From: an uncultured Haemophilus sp.
GTDB taxonomy: Bacteria; Pseudomonadota; Gammaproteobacteria; Enterobacterales; Pasteurellaceae
DNA length: 5,976 nucleotides
Assembly: GCF_937976265.1 (NCBI RefSeq)
Contig: NZ_CALJRX010000081.1
Location: 1-5,976 of the forward strand
Direction of reading: 5' to 3'
In this document: piece after piece, positions 1 to 5,745 of the stretch
Layout of the letters: every line of letters begins with the position of its first letter
How positions within the stretch are numbered: the first letter of the stretch is position 1
Translations under genes and position numbers: made by a program
The notes under the pieces: generated by a model
The model's database searches: none
The model's input: the letters and a program-made list of their open reading frames with translations, nothing else
Told to the model about the DNA's origin: nothing

Positions 1-88
1 TGACCCCATACCGAACTCAGAAGTGAAACGCCGATGCGCCGATGGTAGTGTGGGGTTTCCCCATGTGAGAGTAGGACACCGCCAGGTA
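1..88 (+). rRNA. rrf: 5S ribosomal RNA, 3' portion (5' end outside window)
   Basis: This is the 3' two-thirds to three-quarters of a 5S rRNA gene. It matches the E. coli 5S from about its position 32 onward, including the conserved CCGAACTCAGAAGTGAAACG block (11-30), the GATGGTAGTGTGGGGT segment (41-56) and the closing GCCAGG (81-86). The GCCAGG would pair with the 5' CCTGGC that lies left of the window. The exact 3' end is inferred from E. coli and could be 1-3 bases off. 5S is normally the last RNA of a 16S-23S-5S operon, so the window starts at an rrn operon end; the terminator right after it supports this. Confidence 0.96.
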
Positions 89-98
89 GTGAATGTAG

Positions 99-127
99 AA
101 CCCCGAGCTGAATGGCTTGGGGTTTTT
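99..127 (+). terminator. rRNA operon intrinsic terminator
   Basis: AACCCCGAGC (99-108) pairs with GCTTGGGGTT (115-124) to give a 10-bp stem with one G-T pair and a 6-base loop, TGAATG. The T run at 123-127 follows directly. It lies about 10 bases after the mature 5S end, where an rrn terminator is expected. It should isolate def from the heavy rRNA transcription. Confidence 0.93.
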
Positions 128-148
128 GTTTATGGAGTTTTCAATATT

Positions 149-177
149 TTAGCAAAGCGTTGATTCTATGATACAAT
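149..177 (+). promoter_or_regulatory. Predicted sigma-70 promoter of def
   Basis: TTAGCA (149-154, 4 of 6 to TTGACA) is 17 bp upstream of TACAAT (172-177, 5 of 6 to TATAAT). The -10 box is preceded by TG at 169-170, an extended -10 element. Transcription would start near 184 and give a leader of about 27 nt. This is the only good promoter between the rRNA terminator and def. The assignment rests on consensus matching only. Confidence 0.7.
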
Positions 178-210
178 CATCGCTGTAATTTTTATAAAAC
201 AAGAGAAAAT

Positions 211-720
211 ATGACCGCACTTAATGTATTAATTTATCCAGATGATCACCTAAAGATTGTTTGTGAGCCAGTTGTCGAAGTCAATGATGACATTCGCAAA
301 ATTGTAGATGATATGTTTGATACGATGTACCAAGAAGAAGGCATTGGTCTTGCAGCTCCACAGGTAGATATCTTGCAGCGTATTATTACGATTGATATTG
401 AAGGTGACAAACAAAATCAATTAGTGTTGATCAATCCAGAAATTTTGGCTTCTGAAGGTGAAACAGGCATTGAAGAAGGTTGTTTGTCTATTCCCGGATT
501 TCGGGCTTTAGTACCACGTAAAGAAAAAGTGACCGTTAAGGCGCTTGATCGTAATGGTCAGGAATTCACATTGAATGCCGATGGTTTATTGGCAATTTGT
601 ATTCAGCATGAAATCGATCATTTAAACGGTATTTTGTTTGTGGATTACCTTTCACCATTGAAACGTCAACGTATCAAAGAAAAATTAGTGAAATATAAAA
701 AACAAATTGCAAAACAATAA
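211..720 (+). CDS. def: Peptide deformylase
   Basis: This metalloenzyme removes the N-formyl group from the first methionine of new proteins at the ribosome, undoing the modification made by Fmt. All three family motifs are present: GIGLAAPQ (residues 44-51), EGCLS (89-93) with the metal ligand Cys91, and QHEIDH (132-137) with metal ligands His133 and His137 and catalytic Glu134. The length of 169 residues equals that of the E. coli enzyme, and the C-terminal basic helix (KRQRIKEK, then a lysine-rich tail) resembles the segment that binds the ribosome in E. coli. The start ATG has a purine-rich AAGAGAAA (201-208) just upstream and gives the MTALNVL start I remember from H. influenzae Def. Codons 2-4 are an uptake signal. 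It forms the usual def-fmt pair, but with a hairpin between the two genes. Confidence 0.98.
   Translation: MTALNVLIYPDDHLKIVCEPVVEVNDDIRKIVDDMFDTMYQEEGIGLAAPQVDILQRIITIDIEGDKQNQLVLINPEILASEGETGIEEGCLSIPGFRALVPRKEKVTVKALDRNGQEFTLNADGLLAICIQHEIDHLNGILFVDYLSPLKRQRIKEKLVKYKKQIAKQ
214..222 (-). repeat. DNA uptake signal sequence (USS) over the def start
   Basis: Exact core AAGTGCGGT on the - strand. On that strand it continues as CATATTTTCTCTTGTTTTAT, which fits the known extended pattern of two AT-rich blocks a helical turn apart. The extended element therefore covers the def start codon, Shine-Dalgarno region and leader. In the coding frame it reads Thr-Ala-Leu (codons 2-4). Confidence 0.93.
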
Positions 721-725
721 TTTAA

Positions 726-734
726 AAGTGCGGT
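726..734 (+). repeat. USS core, left arm of the def-fmt hairpin
   Basis: Exact AAGTGCGGT. The downstream flank does not follow the extended AT-block pattern because the opposite arm lies there, so uptake strength may differ from that of a single site. Confidence 0.92.
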
Positions 735-742
735 ATAGAATG

Positions 743-751
743 ACCGCACTT
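743..751 (-). repeat. USS core, right arm of the def-fmt hairpin
   Basis: Exact AAGTGCGGT on the - strand. With its flank (740-751, ATGACCGCACTT) it repeats the same 12 bases found at the def start (211-222); both carry the longer AAGTGCGGTCA form of the signal. Confidence 0.92.
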
Positions 752-780
752 TTCCTATTTACAACATAACGTAGAACATT

Positions 781-1737
781 ATGAAACCATTGAATATCAT
801 CTTTGCCGGTACACCGGACTTCGCAGCACAACATCTTGCTGCACTCTTAAATTCACATCACAATATTATTGCTGTTTATACGCAGCCAGATAAACCGGCT
901 GGCCGCGGTAAAAAATTGCAGGCGAGTCCTGTAAAGCAATTAGCAGAACAGCATCAAATTCCTGTTTATCAACCAAAATCCTTGCGTAAAGAAGAAGCAC
1001 AAGCAGAGCTTAAAGCGTTAAATGCCGATGTGATGGTTGTTGTCGCTTATGGTTTGATTTTACCTCAAGCAGTGTTAGATATGCCTCGTTTAGGTTGTTT
1101 AAATGTGCATGGATCTCTGTTGCCGCGTTGGCGTGGCGCTGCACCGATTCAGCGAGCTATTTGGGCTGGTGATCAACAAACGGGTGTGACAATTATGCAA
1201 ATGGATGCAGGCTTAGATACTGGCGATATGTTACATAAAGTGTATTGCGATATTGATGCGCAAGAAACTTCTGCTTCGCTTTACCATAAATTAGCTGAAA
1301 TTGCGCCAGCTGCATTGATTGATGTTTTGGATCATTTGGAAGAAGGGAAATTCATTGCAGAAAAACAAGATGATAGCCAAAGTAACTATGCAGAAAAACT
1401 TTCCAAAGAAGAGGCTAAATTAGATTGGTCGCTATCGGCAGCCCAGCTTGAACGTAATATTCGCGCATTTAATCCTTGGCCGATTAGTTTCCTACAATTA
1501 ACCGATGAACAAGGTAATGAACAAAACCTAAAAGTGTATGCTGCTGAAGTACTTCCACATGTAGATAAGCCGGCTGGGACGATTTTAAGTGTGGACAAAA
1601 AAGGTATCCAAATTGCCACCGTAGAAGGTGTTTTGAATTTATTGCAATTGCAGCCAGCTGGTAAGAAACCAATGTCTGTGCAGGATTTTCTGAATGGTCG
1701 GGCTGATTGGTTTAAAGTGGGTAAGGTACTCGGTTAA
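781..1737 (+). CDS. fmt: Methionyl-tRNA formyltransferase
   Basis: This cytosolic enzyme transfers the formyl group of 10-formyl-tetrahydrofolate to Met-tRNA(fMet), making the bacterial initiator tRNA. The N-terminal formyltransferase domain (about residues 5-190) opens with FAGTPDFA (8-15). It carries the basic loop KPAGRGKK (38-45) that contacts the tRNA acceptor stem in E. coli, and the catalytic set Asn108, His110 (in NVHGSLLPRWRG) and Asp146 (in MDAGLDTGD). The C-terminal tRNA-binding domain spans roughly 205-315. At 318 residues it has the normal family length. The start gives the expected KPLNIIFAGTPDF beginning, although no good Shine-Dalgarno sequence is visible (upstream AACGTAGAACATT). 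Its last base is the first base of rsmB (TAATG), implying translational coupling. Confidence 0.98.
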   Translation: MKPLNIIFAGTPDFAAQHLAALLNSHHNIIAVYTQPDKPAGRGKKLQASPVKQLAEQHQIPVYQPKSLRKEEAQAELKALNADVMVVVAYGLILPQAVLDMPRLGCLNVHGSLLPRWRGAAPIQRAIWAGDQQTGVTIMQMDAGLDTGDMLHKVYCDIDAQETSASLYHKLAEIAPAALIDVLDHLEEGKFIAEKQDDSQSNYAEKLSKEEAKLDWSLSAAQLERNIRAFNPWPISFLQLTDEQGNEQNLKVYAAEVLPHVDKPAGTILSVDKKGIQIATVEGVLNLLQLQPAGKKPMSVQDFLNGRADWFKVGKVLG

Positions 1738-3074
1738 TGAAATTTCAACATAAAAAAACGGAAAAATTGACCGCGCTTTCGGTACGCGCTATTGCTGCTC
1801 AAGTGATTTTACAGGTTTTAGATCAAGGTAAGTCCTTATCAACGTTGCTTCCTGACGTGCAATCGCAGGTAAAACCACAGGATTTGCCTTTATTACAGGA
1901 AATCACCTTTGGTATTTGTCGCGTATTGCCTCGTTTAGAAAACATTATAAAAAAACTATTAGATAAGCCATTGAAGGGGAAAACCCGCATCGTGCATTGC
2001 TTGTTATTAGTAGGATTGTATCAATTACTTTATATGCGCGTGCCCGCTCACGCGGCTGTGGATGAAGTGGTGAACGCCACAAAATCATTGAAATCGGATA
2101 GTTTTCGTGGTTTGGTTAACGGTGTATTGCGTCGCTTCTTACGGGAACAAGAGGATATTCTTGCTGTAGTAGATAAACATTGGCAAACGCTTCATCCTGA
2201 ATGGTTTGTGAATAAACTCAAAAAAGCTTATCCGAATTGGCGTGAAATTATTGAGGCGAATAACCAAAAGCCACCGATGTGGCTACGAGTTAACCAACAA
2301 CAAAATAATACGAAAACTTACCGCACTTTGTTGGAAGAGCAAGAGATAGTCGCATTTGAATCTGATAATCCACATGCTTTGCGTCTAGCACAACCACTTT
2401 CAGTCACAAAGTTGCCAAATTTTGAACAAGGCGCAGTAACAGTTCAGGATCTTAACGCACAATGGTCGGCCTTACTGCTTGAGCCACAAAATGATGAATT
2501 AATTTTAGATGCTTGTGCGGCTCCTGGTGGGAAGACTACACATATTTTAGAAATGGCGCCACAAGCGAAAGTGATTGCGCTTGATGTTGAGGCTCATCGC
2601 TTAAAACGTGTCGAAGAAAATCTTGCCCGTTTGCACCAGCAGGCAACAGTGGTTTGTGGAGATGCAACCGAGCCAGAAAAGTGGCTTGCGGAAATAGGTT
2701 TAAGTGGAGCATCCTTTGATCGTATTTTATTAGATGCACCTTGTTCGGCAACAGGCGTGATTCGTCGTCATCCAGATATTAAATGGCTACGTCAAGAAAC
2801 GGATATTGCCCAATTGGTTGCCTTACAAGGACAAATTCTAAAAGCGCTTTGGGCAAAATTGAAACCTAATGGTATTTTGCTTTACGCAACTTGCTCGGTG
2901 CTTCCTGATGAGAACAGTCAGCAAATACAGCATTTTTTAGCTGAAACACCCGATGCAGAATTAATGCCATTGCCGTTTGAACAAACGGAAAATACGATTG
3001 GAATCCAATTCTTACCACAAGAGAATGGCGGGGATGGATTCTATTATGCAAAATTGAGAAAACGGTCAGCTTAA
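1737..3074 (+). CDS. rsmB: 16S rRNA (cytosine-967-C5)-methyltransferase
   Basis: RsmB (also called Sun or Fmu) uses S-adenosylmethionine to methylate C967 of 16S rRNA. The N-terminal part (about residues 15-160) is the NusB-like RNA-binding domain. The C-terminal Rossmann methyltransferase has the SAM motif DACAAPGGKTT (258-268), the DAPCSATG motif with Cys336 (333-340) and YATCSVLP with Cys386 (383-390). By family knowledge, Cys386 is the attacking nucleophile and Cys336 aids release. Both are present, so the enzyme should be active. It has 445 residues against 429 in E. coli; part of the extra length is the N-terminal KFQHKKTEKLTAL stretch, which includes a one-mismatch uptake signal. AAGG at 1723-1726 can serve as ribosome binding site 10 bases before the ATG. 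The stop codon is followed at once by the next ATG. Confidence 0.97.
   Translation: MKFQHKKTEKLTALSVRAIAAQVILQVLDQGKSLSTLLPDVQSQVKPQDLPLLQEITFGICRVLPRLENIIKKLLDKPLKGKTRIVHCLLLVGLYQLLYMRVPAHAAVDEVVNATKSLKSDSFRGLVNGVLRRFLREQEDILAVVDKHWQTLHPEWFVNKLKKAYPNWREIIEANNQKPPMWLRVNQQQNNTKTYRTLLEEQEIVAFESDNPHALRLAQPLSVTKLPNFEQGAVTVQDLNAQWSALLLEPQNDELILDACAAPGGKTTHILEMAPQAKVIALDVEAHRLKRVEENLARLHQQATVVCGDATEPEKWLAEIGLSGASFDRILLDAPCSATGVIRRHPDIKWLRQETDIAQLVALQGQILKALWAKLKPNGILLYATCSVLPDENSQQIQHFLAETPDAELMPLPFEQTENTIGIQFLPQENGGDGFYYAKLRKRSA
1770..1778 (-). repeat. Degenerate USS (8 of 9) at the start of rsmB
   Basis: ACCGCGCTT on the + strand is AAGCGCGGT on the - strand, one change from the USS core. It encodes Thr-Ala-Leu at residues 12-14 in the same frame as the exact copy in def. 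A single mismatch could be chance or a decayed site. The shared TGACCGC..CTT context makes descent from a USS plausible. Confidence 0.45.
2320..2328 (-). repeat. USS inside rsmB
   Basis: Exact AAGTGCGGT on the - strand, followed on that strand by AAGTTTTCGTATTATTTTGT, a fair match to the extended uptake pattern. It encodes part of Tyr-Arg-Thr-Leu between the NusB-like and methyltransferase domains, where change is likely to be tolerated. Confidence 0.92.
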
Positions 3075-3890
3075 ATGAATTTGCCTTTAATTGATGTCGT
3101 CATTCCTTGCTATAACGCGGAACAAACGCTTGTTCGTGCAGTGGAGTCAGTGTTGCAGCAAAATAATCTTGGTCACCTTTGGCTGATTGATGATGCCTCG
3201 GCAGATAATACATTTGCATTAGCCTTACAGCTTGTAGCGCAATATCCTGACAGAATTTCTGTCGAGCAAATGCCGAAAAATAGTGGTGTCGCAATGGCTC
3301 GAAATTGGGGCGCAATGCTCTCTGCTAAAAGTGCGGTCGATTTTGTCGCATTTTTAGATGCGGATGATGCATACGAACCTGGAGCATTAGAAGTGGCTGC
3401 GGCAACATTTTATTTTCAGCCAGATACTTCGGTCGTGAGATTGGCGTTAAAACCGATAAATTTAGCCCAACGTTATGCAGAACACCCTAATTTTGATCAG
3501 GCGTGGCAATATATGCGCATGACCTGCGGGGGAAATATCGTTTTCAATAAAGCTTTTTTCTTAGCGTGCGGCGGATTTCCAACACATCAATTATTCCGAG
3601 AGCTCGGCGGTGAAGATGGCGCTTTAGGCATTGCAACCACTAAAACGGCAAAAGTCGCGACATTATTTGAGGATGTAGGCGTGTTGCATTTTTGTCGTGA
3701 AGGCATGCATGCGGAACGTTTACTCGATGGTCTTTTATTTAATAAACAAGATCCCGCGATTACAGCAGAAAAAATGGCAGAAGCTGAACAAGTAACATCG
3801 ACTATTTGTCGCCGTATTGAGACATTAAAGTGCGGTCTAAATTCAGCTGAAATTGGCATCCGACCTTTGGTTGTGGAGAGAACAGAATGA
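3075..3890 (+). CDS. Glycosyltransferase family 2 (GT-A fold) protein, acceptor unknown
   Basis: A 271-residue protein with a family 2 glycosyltransferase domain that should move a sugar from a nucleotide-sugar donor to an unknown acceptor. Visible in order: the first strand and loop VVIPCYNAE (8-16), DDAS (39-42) in the nucleotide-binding region, NSGVAMARN (69-77), the metal-binding LDADD (94-98, DxD type), CGGNIVF, and a GGEDGALG stretch with Glu180-Asp181 that fits the catalytic-base position of this fold. There is no signal peptide or clear membrane segment, so it is probably a cytosolic or membrane-associated enzyme, perhaps acting on lipooligosaccharide or another surface glycan (inference). 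It starts directly after the rsmB stop without a usable Shine-Dalgarno site, so translation probably reinitiates. It overlaps trkA by ATGA. Family assignment is strong; the substrate cannot be named. H. influenzae Rd, as I recall, lacks it here. Confidence 0.92.
   Translation: MNLPLIDVVIPCYNAEQTLVRAVESVLQQNNLGHLWLIDDASADNTFALALQLVAQYPDRISVEQMPKNSGVAMARNWGAMLSAKSAVDFVAFLDADDAYEPGALEVAAATFYFQPDTSVVRLALKPINLAQRYAEHPNFDQAWQYMRMTCGGNIVFNKAFFLACGGFPTHQLFRELGGEDGALGIATTKTAKVATLFEDVGVLHFCREGMHAERLLDGLLFNKQDPAITAEKMAEAEQVTSTICRRIETLKCGLNSAEIGIRPLVVERTE
3329..3337 (+). repeat. USS inside the glycosyltransferase gene (first)
   Basis: Exact AAGTGCGGT followed by CGATTTTGTCGCATTTTTAG, a good match to the extended pattern with two AT blocks. 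In frame it is Lys-Ser-Ala-Val (residues 85-88), in the loop just before the strand that carries the DxD motif. Confidence 0.93.
3828..3836 (+). repeat. USS inside the glycosyltransferase gene (second)
   Basis: Exact AAGTGCGGT near the 3' end of the gene, followed by CTAAATTCAGCTGAAATT, a partial match to the extended pattern. It encodes Lys-Cys-Gly in the C-terminal tail, outside the recognisable catalytic motifs. Confidence 0.92.
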
Positions 3891-5263
3891 AAATAATCAT
3901 CTTAGGTGCAGGGCAAGTAGGCACAACACTTGCGGCAAATTTAGTGAGTGAAGATAACGATATCACGCTAGTCGATAATGAATCTCAACATTTGCAGAAT
4001 TTGCAAGATAAGCATGATTTACGTGTGGTTAAAGGTTCCCCATCTTCTCCTAAGATTTTGCGTGATGCAGGAGCCGCTGATGCAGACTTGATGGTTGCAG
4101 TAACGGCATCAGATGAAATTAATATGATTGCTTGCCAGTTGGGATATACCCTTTTTAATACCCCAACACGTATTGCACGTATTCGTAATGCGGAATATTT
4201 GCGTGAGAAAGATAAATTATTTAATGATGAAAACGTACCAATCGATCATCTGATTTCGCCAGAGAATTTAGTTACAGATGAGATTACGCGCTTAATTGCT
4301 TATCCAGGTGCGCTGCAAGTGGCACATTTTGCCAATAATCGAATTAGCATTGTGATCGTGAAAGCCTATTACGGTGGTCCGTTAGTGGGTTATGCGTTAT
4401 CGGCTTTTAAAGAGCATATGCCGCACATTGATTGTCGTATCATTTCAATTTTACGTAATGATAGATTAATTCGTCCGCAAGGTTCGACCATTATTGAAGC
4501 GGGAGACGAAATTACCTTCATTTGTGCGACAGAGCATATTAAAGCGGTGATGAGTGAGTTGCAACGCCTTGAGAAAACCTACAAGCGTATCATGATTGTC
4601 GGCAGTGGGAATATTGCCTCTGGTGTTGCAAAACAGTTAGAAGATAAGTATCAAGTGAAACTTATTGAGCGAGACGGTGAAAAAGCAAAAGTCTTGGCTG
4701 AGAAACTCTCTAAAACCCTTGTTTTCCATGGTGATGCTTCTGATCAAAATTTACTTTTTGAAGAGCATATTGAGAACGTCGATGTCTTTTTATCATTAAG
4801 TGCCGATGATGAAGCCAATATTATGTCGGCGTTACTGGCAAAACGTCTTGGTGCTAAAAAAGCCATGGTACTGATTCAGCGCATGGCATATATTAATTTG
4901 ATTCAAGGTGGAACCATTGATATTGCGGTTTCTCCACAACAAGCAACAATCTCTGCTTTATTAGGGCATGTGCGTAAAGGGGATATCAAAAACGTAGCAT
5001 CTTTGCGTCATGGTACTGCAGAAGCCATTGAGCTTGTGGTACATGGTGATTCGACAACATCCAATGTGGTTGGAAGAAAGATTGGCGATATAAAACTTCC
5101 AGTTGGAGCGATGATTGCAGCAATTTTACGTAAAAATGAGGTTATCATTGCACGTCGTCAGGTGGCTATTGAAGAAGGCGATAGTGTCATTGTTTATATT
5201 AATGACAAGAAATCTGTGTCAGAAATAGAAAAATTATTCCAACCAAGTGCATTTTTTATTTAA
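3887..5263 (+). CDS. trkA: Trk potassium uptake system regulatory protein TrkA
   Basis: TrkA is the peripheral cytosolic subunit of the Trk potassium importer. It binds NAD(H) or ATP and gates the membrane subunit TrkH or TrkG, which must be encoded elsewhere. The protein is the expected tandem of two RCK units: the first Rossmann fold has GAGQVG (7-12) with the acidic residue Asp30 after strand 2, then a TrkA-C lobe to about 225; the second has GSGNIA (239-244) with Glu261, then a second TrkA-C lobe to the end. The 458 residues equal the E. coli length. GGAG (3875-3878), 8 bases before the ATG, is a good ribosome binding site. The ATGA overlap with the glycosyltransferase suggests coupling. 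No clear terminator hairpin follows, so some read-through into mscL is possible. Confidence 0.97.
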   Translation: MKIIILGAGQVGTTLAANLVSEDNDITLVDNESQHLQNLQDKHDLRVVKGSPSSPKILRDAGAADADLMVAVTASDEINMIACQLGYTLFNTPTRIARIRNAEYLREKDKLFNDENVPIDHLISPENLVTDEITRLIAYPGALQVAHFANNRISIVIVKAYYGGPLVGYALSAFKEHMPHIDCRIISILRNDRLIRPQGSTIIEAGDEITFICATEHIKAVMSELQRLEKTYKRIMIVGSGNIASGVAKQLEDKYQVKLIERDGEKAKVLAEKLSKTLVFHGDASDQNLLFEEHIENVDVFLSLSADDEANIMSALLAKRLGAKKAMVLIQRMAYINLIQGGTIDIAVSPQQATISALLGHVRKGDIKNVASLRHGTAEAIELVVHGDSTTSNVVGRKIGDIKLPVGAMIAAILRKNEVIIARRQVAIEEGDSVIVYINDKKSVSEIEKLFQPSAFFI

Positions 5264-5270
5264 ATAACAG

Positions 5271-5298
5271 TTTACTTTTTAATCTGAAAATCTATAAT
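5271..5298 (+). promoter_or_regulatory. Predicted sigma-70 promoter of mscL
   Basis: A perfect -10 box TATAAT (5293-5298) lies 16 bp after TTTACT (5271-5276, 4 of 6 to TTGACA). Transcription would start near 5305, giving a leader of about 37 nt with AAGGA (5331-5335) as ribosome binding site. It lies in the 78-base gap between trkA and mscL, so mscL can be transcribed independently of the upstream block. Confidence 0.78.
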
Positions 5299-5341
5299 AC
5301 GCACTCTTTTAATTTTTTAAACCAACACAAAAGGAAATTTT

Positions 5342-5725
5342 ATGAGCTTTCTTAAAGAATTCCGCGAATTCGCAGTTCGCGGCAACGTCGTAGACATGGC
5401 AGTCGGTGTGATCATCGGCGGTGCTTTTGGTAAAATCGTAAGTTCACTTGTAGGTGACATAGTCATGCCTGTATTAGGTATTTTAACTGGCGGTGTGAAT
5501 TTCAAAGATTTGAACATCACGTTAGCTCAAGCGGTAGGTGAAACGCCAGCAGTAACTTTAAACTACGGTGCATTTATTCAAAACGTATTTGACTTCATCA
5601 TCATTGCATTCGCAATCTTCATGATGATCAAAGGTATCAACAAAGTGAAAAAACCAGTAGAAGAAGTAAAAGGTCCTTCACAAGAAGAATTACTTACTGA
5701 AATTCGCGATTTATTAAAAAAATAA
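5342..5725 (+). CDS. mscL: Large-conductance mechanosensitive channel
   Basis: MscL is an inner-membrane homopentamer that opens under membrane tension and lets solutes out during hypo-osmotic shock. The amphipathic N-terminal helix (SFLKEFREFAVRG, 2-14) leads into TM1 (about 15-45), which contains the conserved pore-lining stretch GNVVDMAVGVIIGGAFG (14-30). The constriction position that is Leu19 in E. coli is Met19 here, and Val23 is kept. A periplasmic loop follows, then TM2 (about 74-98, rich in F/I/A) and the charged C-terminal helix ending LLTEIRDLLKK. It has 127 residues against 136 in E. coli, the difference being mostly in the C-terminal linker and tail. AAGGA, 6 bases before the ATG, fixes the start. 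Codon use is more biased than in its neighbours (9 of 14 Ile codons are ATC), suggesting high expression. Confidence 0.98.
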   Translation: MSFLKEFREFAVRGNVVDMAVGVIIGGAFGKIVSSLVGDIVMPVLGILTGGVNFKDLNITLAQAVGETPAVTLNYGAFIQNVFDFIIIAFAIFMMIKGINKVKKPVEEVKGPSQEELLTEIRDLLKK

Positions 5726-5745
5726 TAAGAATTTAATGTGAATAA

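Larger units (their letters stand above)
724..757 (+). terminator. Inverted uptake-signal pair forming a hairpin between def and fmt
   Basis: AAAAGTGCGGT (724-734) and ACCGCACTTTT (743-753) form a perfect 11-bp stem with an 8-base loop, ATAGAATG. Each arm holds an exact USS core (726-734 on +, 743-751 on -). The stem begins 4 bases after the def stop codon. Inverted USS pairs just after genes are known in H. influenzae and are thought to act as intrinsic terminators. The T run here is short (TTTT, then CCTATTT), so it may only partly terminate, leaving fmt fed by read-through. I see no convincing separate promoter for fmt. Confidence 0.85.

Noticed and set aside
160..198. Alternative def promoter boxes TTGATT (160-165) and TATAAA (193-198)
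   Set aside because: TTGATT is only 6 bp from TACAAT and 27 bp from TATAAA, so neither spacing fits a sigma-70 promoter.
707..741. Possible fmt promoter (TTGCAA with TATAGA or TAGAAT)
   Set aside because: The spacing of over 20 bp is wrong and the -10 candidates lie in the hairpin loop; too weak to annotate.
1386..1672. Two overlapping - strand open frames within fmt
   Set aside because: They are antisense shadows of the fmt C-terminal domain, with no family resemblance and no initiation signals.
2536..3315. Three - strand open frames opposite rsmB and the start of the glycosyltransferase gene
   Set aside because: They are shadows of conserved coding sequence on the other strand; products have no recognisable motif.
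3587..3859. 90-codon open frame on the - strand within the glycosyltransferase gene
   Set aside because: It is fully inside a well-supported + strand gene, its protein is low in recognisable structure, rich in Ser/Arg/Pro, and has no visible promoter or ribosome site.
5242..5250. CAAGTGCAT-like uptake signal at the end of trkA
   Set aside because: Two or more mismatches to AAGTGCGGT, so no better than chance.
5357..5371. Tandem GAATTC repeats (GAATTCCGCGAATTC) in mscL
   Set aside because: They are explained by the conserved Glu-Phe-Arg-Glu-Phe codons of the MscL N-terminal helix.
5317..5520. 67-codon - strand open frame opposite the mscL start
   Set aside because: It overlaps the mscL ribosome site and TM1 coding region; its composition is what the antisense of a membrane segment gives.
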